Shown one piece after another: positions 54,030-61,994 of a stretch of 64,000 bases of DNA. The notes under the pieces are model-generated. The model was given only the letters and a program-made list of their open reading frames with translations, searched no databases and had not been told where the DNA came from. The stretch comes from Methanomicrobiaceae archaeon (lineage in GTDB: Archaea > Halobacteriota > Methanomicrobia > Methanomicrobiales > Methanomicrobiaceae). Within the stretch, counting starts at the first letter, position 1. Every line of letters starts with the position of its first letter. Location: contig JARVGI010000002.1 of NCBI GenBank assembly GCA_029762625.1, positions 250,772 to 314,771 on the forward strand, read 5' to 3'. The position numbers were made by a program, and so were the translations under genes.

Positions 54030-54094
54030 CGAGTATCCTGGTACCGGTCGGTCTTCACACGTCGAACGTTCGAGTTCGAATTCCGGCGAACCCG
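54030..54094 (+). pseudogene. degenerate tRNA-Val-like sequence
   Basis: The block repeats key parts of the tRNA-Val at 51030-51103. The anticodon loop TTCACAC is at 54054-54060. TTCGAAT of the T-loop is at 54075-54081, 21 bases after the anticodon loop against 22 in the intact gene. CGAACCC is at the acceptor 3' side (54087-54093). The anticodon and T stems have mismatches, so it is not a functional tRNA. It may be a decayed attachment-site copy. A D-arm-like CCTGGTACC lies before it. Confidence 0.5.
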
Positions 54095-54448
54095 TCAATT
54101 TTAGTGATTCATTCCATGAAAGGGAGGGTTTGGGCATTTAAATGCCCGTGAGCGCCGGGATCGGCTCACCTATCCAGCCCCCGTTACCCCCCGCCCTCGG
54201 CCATCATGTGTCATCCACCGGAGCGGCACAGCGCAACCTGGGTTCAATGTGCATGATGTGCGCCGGGAGAACCATGTCATCAAGTCAGGGCGGGATTGAA
54301 CATGGGGGCAGGAACTGGACAGGAGTCAGACGGAGGTGGTTTCCCGTCTATTCATCAAGATCTGCCGTAATATTTTTATCCCCCTCTGTCAGTGTAAGAT
54401 TATGCTGGGATGCATCCCATCCCGCACATCGTAATGAGGGATACCAGT
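54095..54448. other. intergenic stretch before the cupin gene
   Basis: No supported gene. A frame from 54142 overlaps the cupin gene in another phase and lacks features. TAATATTTTTATCC near 54369 is the likely TATA region of the cupin gene. Confidence 0.5.
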
Positions 54449-54853
54449 ATGACTTACAACGTCTCCCCCAATCTCACCCGGGTGACGTATCACAGAATAT
54501 ATGCGGACTCGCAGGGTGATTCTCACTTTGATGTCGTGACGGTCGAACAGAGTCTCGCGCAAGCAGCGCCACCCGCTGCGCCGTTCTACGTCTCCGAGGA
54601 TAAACCTGCGTCGAGATATCGCTTCTATACATTCGAGCCCGGCTGGATCGGCGAACTGCACCCGGCCCCCACACGGCAGTTCCTGGCCCTCCTGTCCGGC
54701 GAGGTGGAGGTGGAGACGACAGACGGGACGGTCAGGCGGTTCGGTCCCGGGGATCTGGTCCTGCTGGAAGATACCTCTGGCAGGGGTCACGTGACGAGGA
54801 ACGTTGGAGACGGGTACGCCATGTTCCTCGTGGTCCCCGCCCCTGCACCCTGA
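54449..54853 (+). CDS. cupin-domain protein
   Basis: 134 residues with one small beta-barrel. FEPGWIGELHPAPTRQFLALLSGEVEVET is the first cupin motif, and RFGPGDLVLLEDTSGRGHVTRNVG the second. The usual GX5HXH has lost one His (GELHPAP), while the second motif keeps a His (GHVT). It may still bind a metal; the function is unknown. The start at 54449 is chosen for the GAGGG 8-12 bases upstream; ATG 54434 is an alternative. Confidence 0.75.
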   Translation: MTYNVSPNLTRVTYHRIYADSQGDSHFDVVTVEQSLAQAAPPAAPFYVSEDKPASRYRFYTFEPGWIGELHPAPTRQFLALLSGEVEVETTDGTVRRFGPGDLVLLEDTSGRGHVTRNVGDGYAMFLVVPAPAP

Positions 54854-55099
54854 GATCGTAACGGGTACTGTCTCCTCATCAGACGCTTTGTAGTCACGTA
54901 GCGTAGCGGGAGCGATTTTTTCCAGGGAATTACATCCTGCAAGCACTATCGGCTCGCGATAATATTATTAGATCTCAATCTTAATCGACATTTGCTCTGA
55001 TAGGATACCATGAATTTTTCGGGAGAAATACTTCCCCCTTCTTTTTTTACCCGCACCAGGGATCATCAGAGCAGATGGTAGGAGCGGAGGTCGAGTAGA

Positions 55100-55408
55100 A
55101 TGACGAAGTTCTACATGAGGTGGCATATGAATCCAATGACAATCCCTACGAATCCGGAGGAGCGAGGGAAACTGTGGATTTCGATGCTTGAAATGGTAAG
55201 GGAAGAGTTAAACTCCGGTGGATTCACTGACTGGGGAATCTGTAGTGACTTGAGTGCCGGGTATGCTTTTGCTGAAACTGATGAGAAATCCCTGCACGCT
55301 TCGATACTGAAATGGATTCCCTATATCGTGTTCGATATCAAGCCGGTGCTTACCGTCGACCAGAGTATCGAAAATGTTAAAAAGGCAGAAGAGGCGGTAA
55401 AAAAATAG
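55100..55408 (+). CDS. conserved small protein of methanogens
   Basis: 102 residues beginning MTKFYMRWHMNPMTIPTNPE, with the segment NSGGFTDWGICSDLSAGYAFAE and the end LKWIPYIVFDIKPVLTVDQS. I know this pattern only as a conserved hypothetical of methanogens; the compact alpha/beta layout recalls dimeric alpha-beta-barrel proteins. A ribosome-binding site (GGAGCGGAGG) precedes the ATG. Base composition is lower in G+C than the core genes. Confidence 0.7.
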   Translation: MTKFYMRWHMNPMTIPTNPEERGKLWISMLEMVREELNSGGFTDWGICSDLSAGYAFAETDEKSLHASILKWIPYIVFDIKPVLTVDQSIENVKKAEEAVKK

Positions 55409-55426
55409 CCACACGAATTTATTCCA

Positions 55427-55452
55427 TTTTTTGCGGGAATAAAAAATCCCGC
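55427..55452 (+). terminator. hairpin with T-run after the 55100-55408 gene
   Basis: GCGGGA (55433-55438) and TCCCGC (55447-55452) form a perfect six-base stem with an A-rich loop, preceded by T6. Nineteen bases past the stop codon; read from the other strand the A-run gives a T-run, so it could act for both directions. Confidence 0.5.
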
Positions 55453-55645
55453 GAGAGAAATGTCATTCTCCGCTATGATATCCCCGGCACCCCTGAGAGT
55501 GGTATTGCCACCATGATCAACCCTGGACGAGGCAAGGCCCGGTTCGTCCCCCGATGAAAGGAGAGATCGTTCCGATACCATTTCCCGTCACCGATCTCAC
55601 TGCGGCATACCTGCGCGAATCCCTTGATACGCGGAAATAATTTGT

Positions 55646-56137
55646 TCAAAAGTCCTCGCCTTTTCGTAGTTTGATAAAAAAACCGTCCCCACGCTTCTGA
55701 ATGATTATTCTGCTCATTATCTCCCCCCTCAGATCTTCCGGAAGACGTTGCGACTGCCAATCGCGTTCCCTGGAAACAGTACCCGCGGCATTGGCAGGGT
55801 TGGCTGCCGCGATGGCTTTAAGTGCATAGTACGCCGCCCCGAAGGCGTGCTGGGGGACATGCGCAGTCGCCACCGCCTGGCCTGCGGCATGGGCAGCGGA
55901 ACAGGCCGCGTCGTTCTCTTTCGCGTCGCGGGCGGCGGCATGAGCGGCAAGGGAGGCTGCGCGTATCCCGGCCATCGTACATGCGCCCGTACGGACCCAT
56001 GCCCGGCATGCTTCTATAGCGTTGCGTGGCCGTTCGTCCTGCGGATATGCCTTCTCAAAGAACGGAAGGACTCGTTCGGCACAGTCCGCAGCCCAGGCAG
56101 CCATCGATACCTGGTCCTGCTTGCTGTATTTTTTCAT
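55646..56137 (-). CDS. Imm5-like putative immunity protein
   Basis: 163-residue soluble helical protein rich in Ala. It shows WAADCAERVLPFFEKAYPQDERPRNAIEACRAWVRTG, repeats of AAHAAARDA/AAHAAGQAVATAHV, and YYALKAI. This pattern is the putative immunity-protein family (Imm5-like) predicted from bacterial polymorphic-toxin loci. No toxin gene is beside it, so it is an orphan. The start is MKKYSKQ at 56137; upstream frame crosses a promoter-like A+T segment. The family assignment is from the Ala/His helical repeat pattern and is moderately sure. Confidence 0.6.
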   Translation of the reverse strand: MKKYSKQDQVSMAAWAADCAERVLPFFEKAYPQDERPRNAIEACRAWVRTGACTMAGIRAASLAAHAAARDAKENDAACSAAHAAGQAVATAHVPQHAFGAAYYALKAIAAANPANAAGTVSRERDWQSQRLPEDLRGEIMSRIIIQKRGDGFFIKLRKGEDF

Positions 56138-56346
56138 GCAGTAGTGACTCCCGGATGTAATTTCTCGAGGTTCTCCACGTAAAAATACCGGTACCCGGAG
56201 TATAACTGCCGGTCGAATGAATGCCCGTCTTCGTACGAAGCTTAAAGAGACCCGCCTCACGTATGAGCATCGTAATTTCAGGATGTGCAGGTCCTGGGGT
56301 CGTTGTTCACTCGTGCGAGTAACGGAACGGTGAGAGGAATCGGGTG

Positions 56347-57016
56347 ATGGCACACGAAGATTTCAACGGGCACCATCGCATGCTGGGAAGGGCAGCAGCC
56401 TTCTGCGTCTTTTTTCTCCTGATAGCATACGAGGTGACGCTGGTCCTCGGACTCCTCTCGCTTCCGTCGCCACAGGACCCGATCGGTGATCCGTACTTCT
56501 CCGTATTGGAACTGCTCATCATCGTGATTGCGCCGTTGATGGTCGTTGTCATGATTGCGGTCCACGCTTACGCGTCTCCCGGGACCAGAGCCTACAGTCT
56601 GACGGCGCTTGCATGGATGATCCTTCTGGCGGGTATCACCTGTAGCGTCCACTTCGTTATCCTCACCGTTCGCCGCCAGATCGCAGATGCGGGATTCCCG
56701 TGGGCAACGCTCTTCTTCTCCTTCGAGTGGCCGTCTGTCGTATATGCGCTGGACATTCTTGCATGGGACGTTTTTTGCCCTCTCCATGCTCTTTGCCGCA
56801 CCGGTCTTTCATATCGGCCGACTGGAGAAGGCCGTTCGGATCCTCATGATCGTGAGTGGCGTATTGAGTCTCGCGGGGTTGATCGGGGTGCCGTTCGCCG
56901 ATGTGAGCATCCGGAATATCGGCATCCTGGGCTACGTCGGGGTCTCTATCGTCGTGTTCCCCTTGCTGGCGCTTGTCTTCGGACGTGCCCGAGAGGTGCC
57001 AGAAAGTAAACCTTGA
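56347..57016 (+). pseudogene. membrane protein gene interrupted by a frameshift
   Basis: The first frame (from ATG 56347) has four hydrophobic segments down to YALDILAWD; then it turns Arg-rich and non-membranous. The plus-one frame resumes at a T6 run (56771-56776) with FALSMLFAAPVFHIG and two or three more hydrophobic segments, ending ...VFGRAREVPESKP at 57016. Removing one T joins the two into one protein of about 222 residues with six or seven segments. It may be a true frameshift, slippage-dependent expression or a sequencing error. No family is recognised. Confidence 0.7.
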
Positions 57017-57047
57017 ACCGCCGGCACACCCCACCTTACCATCGAAC

Positions 57048-57893
57048 ATGCCGGACTCCCCCGACCTCGAACCGACCGCAGCGCTGGTGATGCTCTGGGC
57101 GCGTGACCTCTACCGGACCGGCAGCGCCGCACGGTTCTACTCCTGCCTCGACCTTGCCGCGGGCGAGCAGATGCGGCGGGAGTGCGAAGCGGTCTGCCCG
57201 TGGTATGCGGAGGTTATCCTGAACCGGAAATGGTTCATCCGGGAGATCGCGGTCAGATTCGTCGCCGATGTGTGCGCTCCCTGCCAGGTCGTCGTCCCGG
57301 CCGCGGGGAAGTCTCCTCTCGCCCTCGAACTCCTGGACGCCTGCGGAGATGGGATCGCATCGGTGATCGAGGTTGATATCGAGGGGATGGAAGAGAAGCA
57401 GCACCTCTACGAACGGGCAGCCCCGGCCCATGCCGCGAAGATCCGGTGCGTTCCTGCCGACCTTGCCGACCTTCCGGGCACGGCTGCGGCGATCGCCGGC
57501 GCCGGTTACGACCCGGACCTCCCGACGGTCGTCATCCTCGAAGGGGTCTCCTACTACATCCCTCCTGCCGTCCTCTCCGGGATATTTTCGCTCTTTGCCT
57601 CCCCCGACCGGAAGAACCGGGCAATCGTCGAGTATCTGCTCCCGCGCCGGCTCATCGCGGAGAAGCGGCGCAACATCCCCCGCAAGATCTGGCGGGTCAT
57701 CAACCGCGACTGCAATCAGGGCGGGACGGTCACCTACAGCCCCGAAGAGATGGAGACGGCGCTCGCCCATGCAGGCTGCGACAGTGTCGTCCAGCACTCC
57801 ATGCACGAGATCGAGCCCGCCCGGACCGGCGCGAACCGGTACTTCCGCGCCGTTGCCGACGGTTGGATCGCGATCGCCAGCGGCTGGCTGTGA
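57048..57893 (+). CDS. SAM-dependent methyltransferase of the leucine-carboxyl-methyltransferase (LCMT/PPM) type
   Basis: 281 residues. The Rossmann motif region is VVVPAAGKSPLALELLDACG with acidic ribose contact in VIEVDIEGM, then PTVVILEGVSYYIP and the C-terminal helical part. This matches the LCMT-like O-methyltransferase fold. The usual GCGLDTR of the family is replaced by PAAGKSPL. Substrate unknown. The start ATG at 57048 has no strong Shine-Dalgarno. The gene is more G+C-rich than its left neighbours. Confidence 0.7.
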   Translation: MPDSPDLEPTAALVMLWARDLYRTGSAARFYSCLDLAAGEQMRRECEAVCPWYAEVILNRKWFIREIAVRFVADVCAPCQVVVPAAGKSPLALELLDACGDGIASVIEVDIEGMEEKQHLYERAAPAHAAKIRCVPADLADLPGTAAAIAGAGYDPDLPTVVILEGVSYYIPPAVLSGIFSLFASPDRKNRAIVEYLLPRRLIAEKRRNIPRKIWRVINRDCNQGGTVTYSPEEMETALAHAGCDSVVQHSMHEIEPARTGANRYFRAVADGWIAIASGWL

Positions 57894-58342
57894 GGGCCGG
57901 GTCCGCACGATCCGCCGAAGGTCACACAGGGACCGGTCGGTGTGCAGCTTCGCGGGGGTGATCGAGGACGATCGCTCGGAGATTGCAGGCCTTCCTGAAT
58001 CCCTACGACTCAAAATTCTATCCCATGGCCCTTACCAGGACCACCTTAGAGCCACGAGGACACCCAGAAGGGATCGCAATCCAGGAAATATCTCTGCGTT
58101 CATATCGGAGGTCAGAGAGGGCCATATCGTCCGTTAGGCGCCTGCGCAGAACTTCTCGATGTAGTCAGCGAGGGCGATATCCCGGCCGATGATGACCAGA
58201 ATGCCGGCATACGATACGAAGGTTCCCGGGATATGGGAGGTACAGAGCGGCGAGCACGTATTTTGGAGCAATCGTACTCAACAACCGCAACTCAAGCGGT
58301 TTCGTTGAGAAAAGTCAGGGCATCCCATCCGCCGTCATACGC
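57894..58342. other. intergenic region with a possible gene remnant
   Basis: No complete gene. On the minus strand 58277-58134 is open and ends in a stop. Its C-terminal part reads SYAGILVIIGRDIALADYIE then KFCAGA, which looks like the true end of a protein, but the upstream part is closed by a stop and has no start. It may be a relic of a deleted gene. Confidence 0.35.
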
Positions 58343-59110
58343 TCAAGGCGAATTCCCGGTTCGGTTCCGGCCGGTCTCCCCTCTCCCGATCATGCTCTTG
58401 TACCAGACAAACCAGGGGGTATCCAGGAGACCGATAATGTTCTTCGCAACGATCTGGCCGAGGATCAGCGGGAGCACCGGAGCCGCCCCAAAGAAGGCCA
58501 GTGTCACGAAGAGAACCGAGTCGAGCGTGAGGTTCACCGCATCGCTCGCACCGGAGCGGAGCCAGATGTAGGGGTTTGCGAGTGTGCTGCCAGAGAAAGC
58601 CTCCTCCCGCTGCTTGAACCTCTCCTTCAGGCCGGCAAAGATGTAGACGTCCAGATTGGCGGTGATCAGGAACGTCACCCAGCTCGCCGCCGTGATCCGC
58701 AGGGAGAGGGCGAAGATGCTCTGCCAGGCCTCTTCGTAGCCGAAGAAGGGGGCGGGGGCGAGGGTGTTTCCCATGGCGAGGAAGAGCATCAGGAGCACCT
58801 GGGTAGAAAAGGCGATCAGGACTGCCACATGCGCCCTCCGCCTGCCGTAGACCTCGTTGATCATATCGATCACCTGTGCGGTGAAGGGGAAGACGAAGAC
58901 GGAGGCGGGGGCAAAGAAAGTGTACGTCATGAGATCGAAGACGATCACCCGGGTGGCGAGGATCTGCGAGGCTGCGAGGTAAATGATATAGAAGCCGGTG
59001 AGGGCGGCAAAGGCGTATTCCCGGTGTCGTCGCACGATATATACCGAGAGGTAGGTGACAAGAGAGAGGCCGATCAACCAGTACACCCAGACCAGGATCC
59101 CATCCGGCAT
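58343..59110 (-). CDS. VUT-family queuosine/7-deazapurine precursor transporter (YhhQ-like)
   Basis: Membrane protein of 255 residues with about six or seven segments. The family motifs are LAASQILATRVIVF, FPFTAQVIDMINEVYGRRRA (the conserved D-NEVYG region), ITANLDVYIFAGLKER, and SGASDAVNLTLDSVLFVTLAFFG. YhhQ homologues import queuosine precursors in bacteria; in archaea the product would serve archaeosine or be salvaged otherwise, which is inference. The start at 59110 follows a short A+T-rich region. Confidence 0.85.
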   Translation of the reverse strand: MPDGILVWVYWLIGLSLVTYLSVYIVRRHREYAFAALTGFYIIYLAASQILATRVIVFDLMTYTFFAPASVFVFPFTAQVIDMINEVYGRRRAHVAVLIAFSTQVLLMLFLAMGNTLAPAPFFGYEEAWQSIFALSLRITAASWVTFLITANLDVYIFAGLKERFKQREEAFSGSTLANPYIWLRSGASDAVNLTLDSVLFVTLAFFGAAPVLPLILGQIVAKNIIGLLDTPWFVWYKSMIGRGETGRNRTGNSP

Positions 59111-59618
59111 AGGATAGGTAATGCTACAGTGATGGGGGGATAATCTTTTTCATAATCCCAGGATTCATCCGGCTTTCGACACACGGGTCTGTTCTCGGAA
59201 ATGGATAAGGAGATTCGTAGAAAGTGATGCTACGTTCCTGAAGGCCGAACAGTTGGTGCGAGTCAAACCACCGTGAGGGTGCAATTTCCTGTTGCCCTGC
59301 ACAACGGAAGATCCACAGGAGGGATCTGCCGATTGCGAAGGTATGATGGAGCGTGAGAGTGACCACTCCGCCCATCATTCTTTTATCCGGTCGAAATTCC
59401 CGGTTCCCATTCAGGAATACGCTGCAGATTCACCATTGCCACAGAAGTGGGATGGAGGAAGAGTTCCAGCATCGGCCCCTCTGCCGGGGCTTCATACCCA
59501 GTATGCTGTGCCCTTCCATGGAGATTTCGGGCACCATCGCCTCTCCCGGGAGTGATGATACAGTGGTCCGGCAGTAATCATTAAGAGCACCGGACGCTAC
59601 GATCACCCGGTGGAATCG
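59111..59618. other. intergenic region of about 500 bases
   Basis: No supported gene. Short frames at 59292-59577 lack ribosome-binding sites and family features. ATCATTAAGAGC near 59577 may be the promoter of the next gene. Confidence 0.5.
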
Positions 59619-59954
59619 ATGGTTGATGAGGGGGCGTTCTTCACGGTCGGCCTGTGGACCGTGAAATCCGGAAAGGAGGAAGAATTCGTGAAAAAATGGC
59701 AGGAATTTGCCCGGTGGTCACTGGATGCCATGGAGGGCGGCAGCTGGGCGTACCTGGTGCAGGATAGGGAACAGAAAAACCGGTTCGTCTCGTTCGGCCC
59801 CTGGGATTCCCTTGAGACCATTGCCGCGTGGCGGCAAACAACCGAGTTCAAATCCGCCATCGCCGAATTCAGGGGACTCTGTGAGGAGGTAACGCCGGGG
59901 ACGATGCAAGAGGTGGCTCATTTCACGAAACCATCGACACCAGCTCCGGGGTGA
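59619..59954 (+). CDS. antibiotic-biosynthesis-monooxygenase (ABM) domain protein
   Basis: 111 residues with the dimeric alpha/beta-barrel pattern: FFTVGLWTVKSGKEEEFVKKWQEFARWSLD, then GGSWAYLVQDREQKNRFVSF, then WDSLETIAAWRQTTEF. Members act as small monooxygenases or have no known function. The start at 59619 is preferred since GGTGG lies just upstream; a GTG at 59610 is the alternative. The hydrolase gene begins right after its stop. Confidence 0.75.
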   Translation: MVDEGAFFTVGLWTVKSGKEEEFVKKWQEFARWSLDAMEGGSWAYLVQDREQKNRFVSFGPWDSLETIAAWRQTTEFKSAIAEFRGLCEEVTPGTMQEVAHFTKPSTPAPG

Positions 59955-59964
59955 GGAGATGTCG

Positions 59965-60750
59965 ATGGAGACAGTCAGGTCGACCGACGGGACGCGTATC
60001 GCCTACGAGCGAAGCGGGGCGGGGACCGCGCTGGTGCTGGTGCACGGCACCGCGTCAGCCCGCGAACGCTGGGCGCCTGTGCTTCCCATGCTGGAACCCA
60101 ACTTCACCGTGTATGCCGTCGACCGGCGGGGCCGCGGGCAGAGCGGGGATTCGGCAGACTACTCCCTCGAGCGCGAATATGAGGATATCGCCGCGGTGGT
60201 CGGCTCTCTCCGGGGGCCGGCAAATCTCCTGGGCCACTCGTACGGCGCATTGATCTCCATGGAGGCAGCGCTCCGTGTCACGAACCTCGACAAACTCATT
60301 CTCTACGAACCGGCGATACCGACAGGAGTGCCCCTCTATCCGCCCGGGGCACGGGCCAAAATCCAGGCGCTCCTCGATGCGGAGGACCGGGAGGGTGTAC
60401 TGCTCGCGTTTTATCGCGACGTTGTTGAGATCCCGGAACCCCACATCGCGGTGATGCGAAAGGAGCCTGCCTGGGCGGCCCGGGTGGCAGCGGCGCAGAC
60501 CATTCCGCGGGAATTCGCGGATGAAGACTATATATTCGAGCCTTCGCGCTTTGCGAACCTGGATGTTCCCACCCTGCTCCTGCAGGGCGAGAACAGTCCC
60601 CACCATCTCAAAGCGGCAACGGAGGCGGTACATGCGGCGCTTCCCGACAGCAGGATTGTCGTCATGCCCGGGCAGCAGCACGTCGCGATGAGCACTGCAC
60701 CGGAACTCTTTGTGCGCATAATCACCGAATTTTTGTTTGAATCTGGCTGA
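59965..60750 (+). CDS. alpha/beta hydrolase (first of two)
   Basis: 261 residues, soluble. The oxyanion HGT appears in LVLVHGTASARERW. The nucleophile elbow is LLGHSYGALIS, the acid is probably in LLLQGENSPHH, and the His is in PGQQHVAM. It resembles esterases or C-C hydrolases. The start ATG at 59965 is chosen because GAGGAG lies six bases upstream and would clash with the ATG at 59959. It follows the ABM gene with only a few bases between, so the two are probably cotranscribed. Confidence 0.85.
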   Translation: METVRSTDGTRIAYERSGAGTALVLVHGTASARERWAPVLPMLEPNFTVYAVDRRGRGQSGDSADYSLEREYEDIAAVVGSLRGPANLLGHSYGALISMEAALRVTNLDKLILYEPAIPTGVPLYPPGARAKIQALLDAEDREGVLLAFYRDVVEIPEPHIAVMRKEPAWAARVAAAQTIPREFADEDYIFEPSRFANLDVPTLLLQGENSPHHLKAATEAVHAALPDSRIVVMPGQQHVAMSTAPELFVRIITEFLFESG

Positions 60751-60829
60751 GGCACTATGGGTGGAGAACGATGTCCGATACCGAGGGGAGTCCCAGGAAT
60801 ATGTGGCGATGCGCGGGGCACGGGGAGAA

Positions 60830-60846
60830 TACGTATATGATACGTA
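60830..60846. repeat. perfect inverted repeat upstream of the second hydrolase gene
   Basis: TACGTAT-ATG-ATACGTA: seven-base arms with a three-base spacer, 64-80 bases upstream of the second hydrolase start and in the only A+T pocket of the gap. It could be an operator near the promoter. Confidence 0.45.
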
Positions 60847-60909
60847 GCAATGCTGTCCAATGCCTTCCCCGTAGTTCGGGTGAAGGAACGATCAGAGAGG
60901 GGAGGATGA

Positions 60910-61737
60910 ATGAATAGCGTGGTGGTAGATGGTGTCAGGCTTGCGTACGAGATATCGGGTACCGGTGAGCCTGCGATCTTTATTCACGGTGCTCTTATAG
61001 CGGATTCGTTCCGACCGCTTATGTCCGAGCCGGTTCTCACCCCCCACTACTCACTCGTCCTCTACCATCGCCGGGGCTATGCGGGCAGCAGCCGCCCCGG
61101 TGGTCCCACCAGTATCGCCCAACAGGCCGCCGATTGTCGGGCATTGCTGCATCATCTCGGCGTGGAACGTGCGCACATCGTTGGGCACTCCTCGGGTGCC
61201 TGCATCGCCATCCAGCTCGCATTGGACGCACCCGATATCATCCAGTCGCTTGCCCTGCTGGAACCGGCGCTGATCGTCGGGTCCACCGGCCCGGCCTACC
61301 GGGAAGCACTGTTGCGAGGCCGGCAACGGTTCGGGAAGGAGCCCCCGGAGCAGCTCGTAGACGAATTCCTGCAGGCACGGTTCGGGGAAGGGTATCGTGC
61401 CCCGCTCGACCGGATGGTGCCCGGAGCATTCGAGCAGGCGGTTGCCGATGCCGCGACATCATTCGATCGGGAAGTACCGGCATTGCTGGAATGGCACTTT
61501 GGCGAGGTCGAGGCGAAGTGTATCACACAGCCGGTCCTCGCCGTCGTTGGCAGCGAAAGCAAAGCCCTCTGGGAACGCTTTGATGAAACCTACCGATTCC
61601 TCCTCGAGTGGGTGCCGGATGCCCGGGGTTTCGTCCTCCCGGACGCTGCGCACGGGATGCAGATGCAAAACCCCCGCGGCATGGCAGGGGCACTCGCCGA
61701 CTTCTGGGCACGCCACCCGATCCGGCCCGGAGCGTGA
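60910..61737 (+). CDS. alpha/beta hydrolase (second of two)
   Basis: 275 residues, soluble. IFIHGALIADSFRP has the oxyanion turn, VGHSSGACIAIQ the nucleophile elbow, VVGSESKALWERF the acid region and LPDAAHGMQMQNP the catalytic His. It differs clearly from the first hydrolase, so it is not a recent duplicate. Strong GAGAGGGGAGG immediately before the ATG at 60910; an ATG at 60906 stops after three codons. Substrate unknown. Confidence 0.85.
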   Translation: MNSVVVDGVRLAYEISGTGEPAIFIHGALIADSFRPLMSEPVLTPHYSLVLYHRRGYAGSSRPGGPTSIAQQAADCRALLHHLGVERAHIVGHSSGACIAIQLALDAPDIIQSLALLEPALIVGSTGPAYREALLRGRQRFGKEPPEQLVDEFLQARFGEGYRAPLDRMVPGAFEQAVADAATSFDREVPALLEWHFGEVEAKCITQPVLAVVGSESKALWERFDETYRFLLEWVPDARGFVLPDAAHGMQMQNPRGMAGALADFWARHPIRPGA

Positions 61738-61994
61738 GCATACCATCCCTCGATCAGTTCTCGCTCAGATTTCGATTGTACCCCGTAGTTCCCCGGTCCT
61801 GCCGCGGATGCATGCGCATTCCCCCTACACAGACTTCCGAGGCAGATCGCCCAAAATATATATCTCCTTCTATGCGACACACCTCCCTTGCCTTCCGGGA
61901 ACTCGACAAAAACCCTGTTCGATCATCCTGAAATTGCAGGGCTGTTTCGGAGGCGGAGATCTCCGGTCGAGGCCATCGTGTGAGGAGGACCATC

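Noticed and set aside
54142-54519. 125-codon frame before and into the cupin gene
   Set aside because: Overlaps the cupin gene out of phase; composition is not protein-like.
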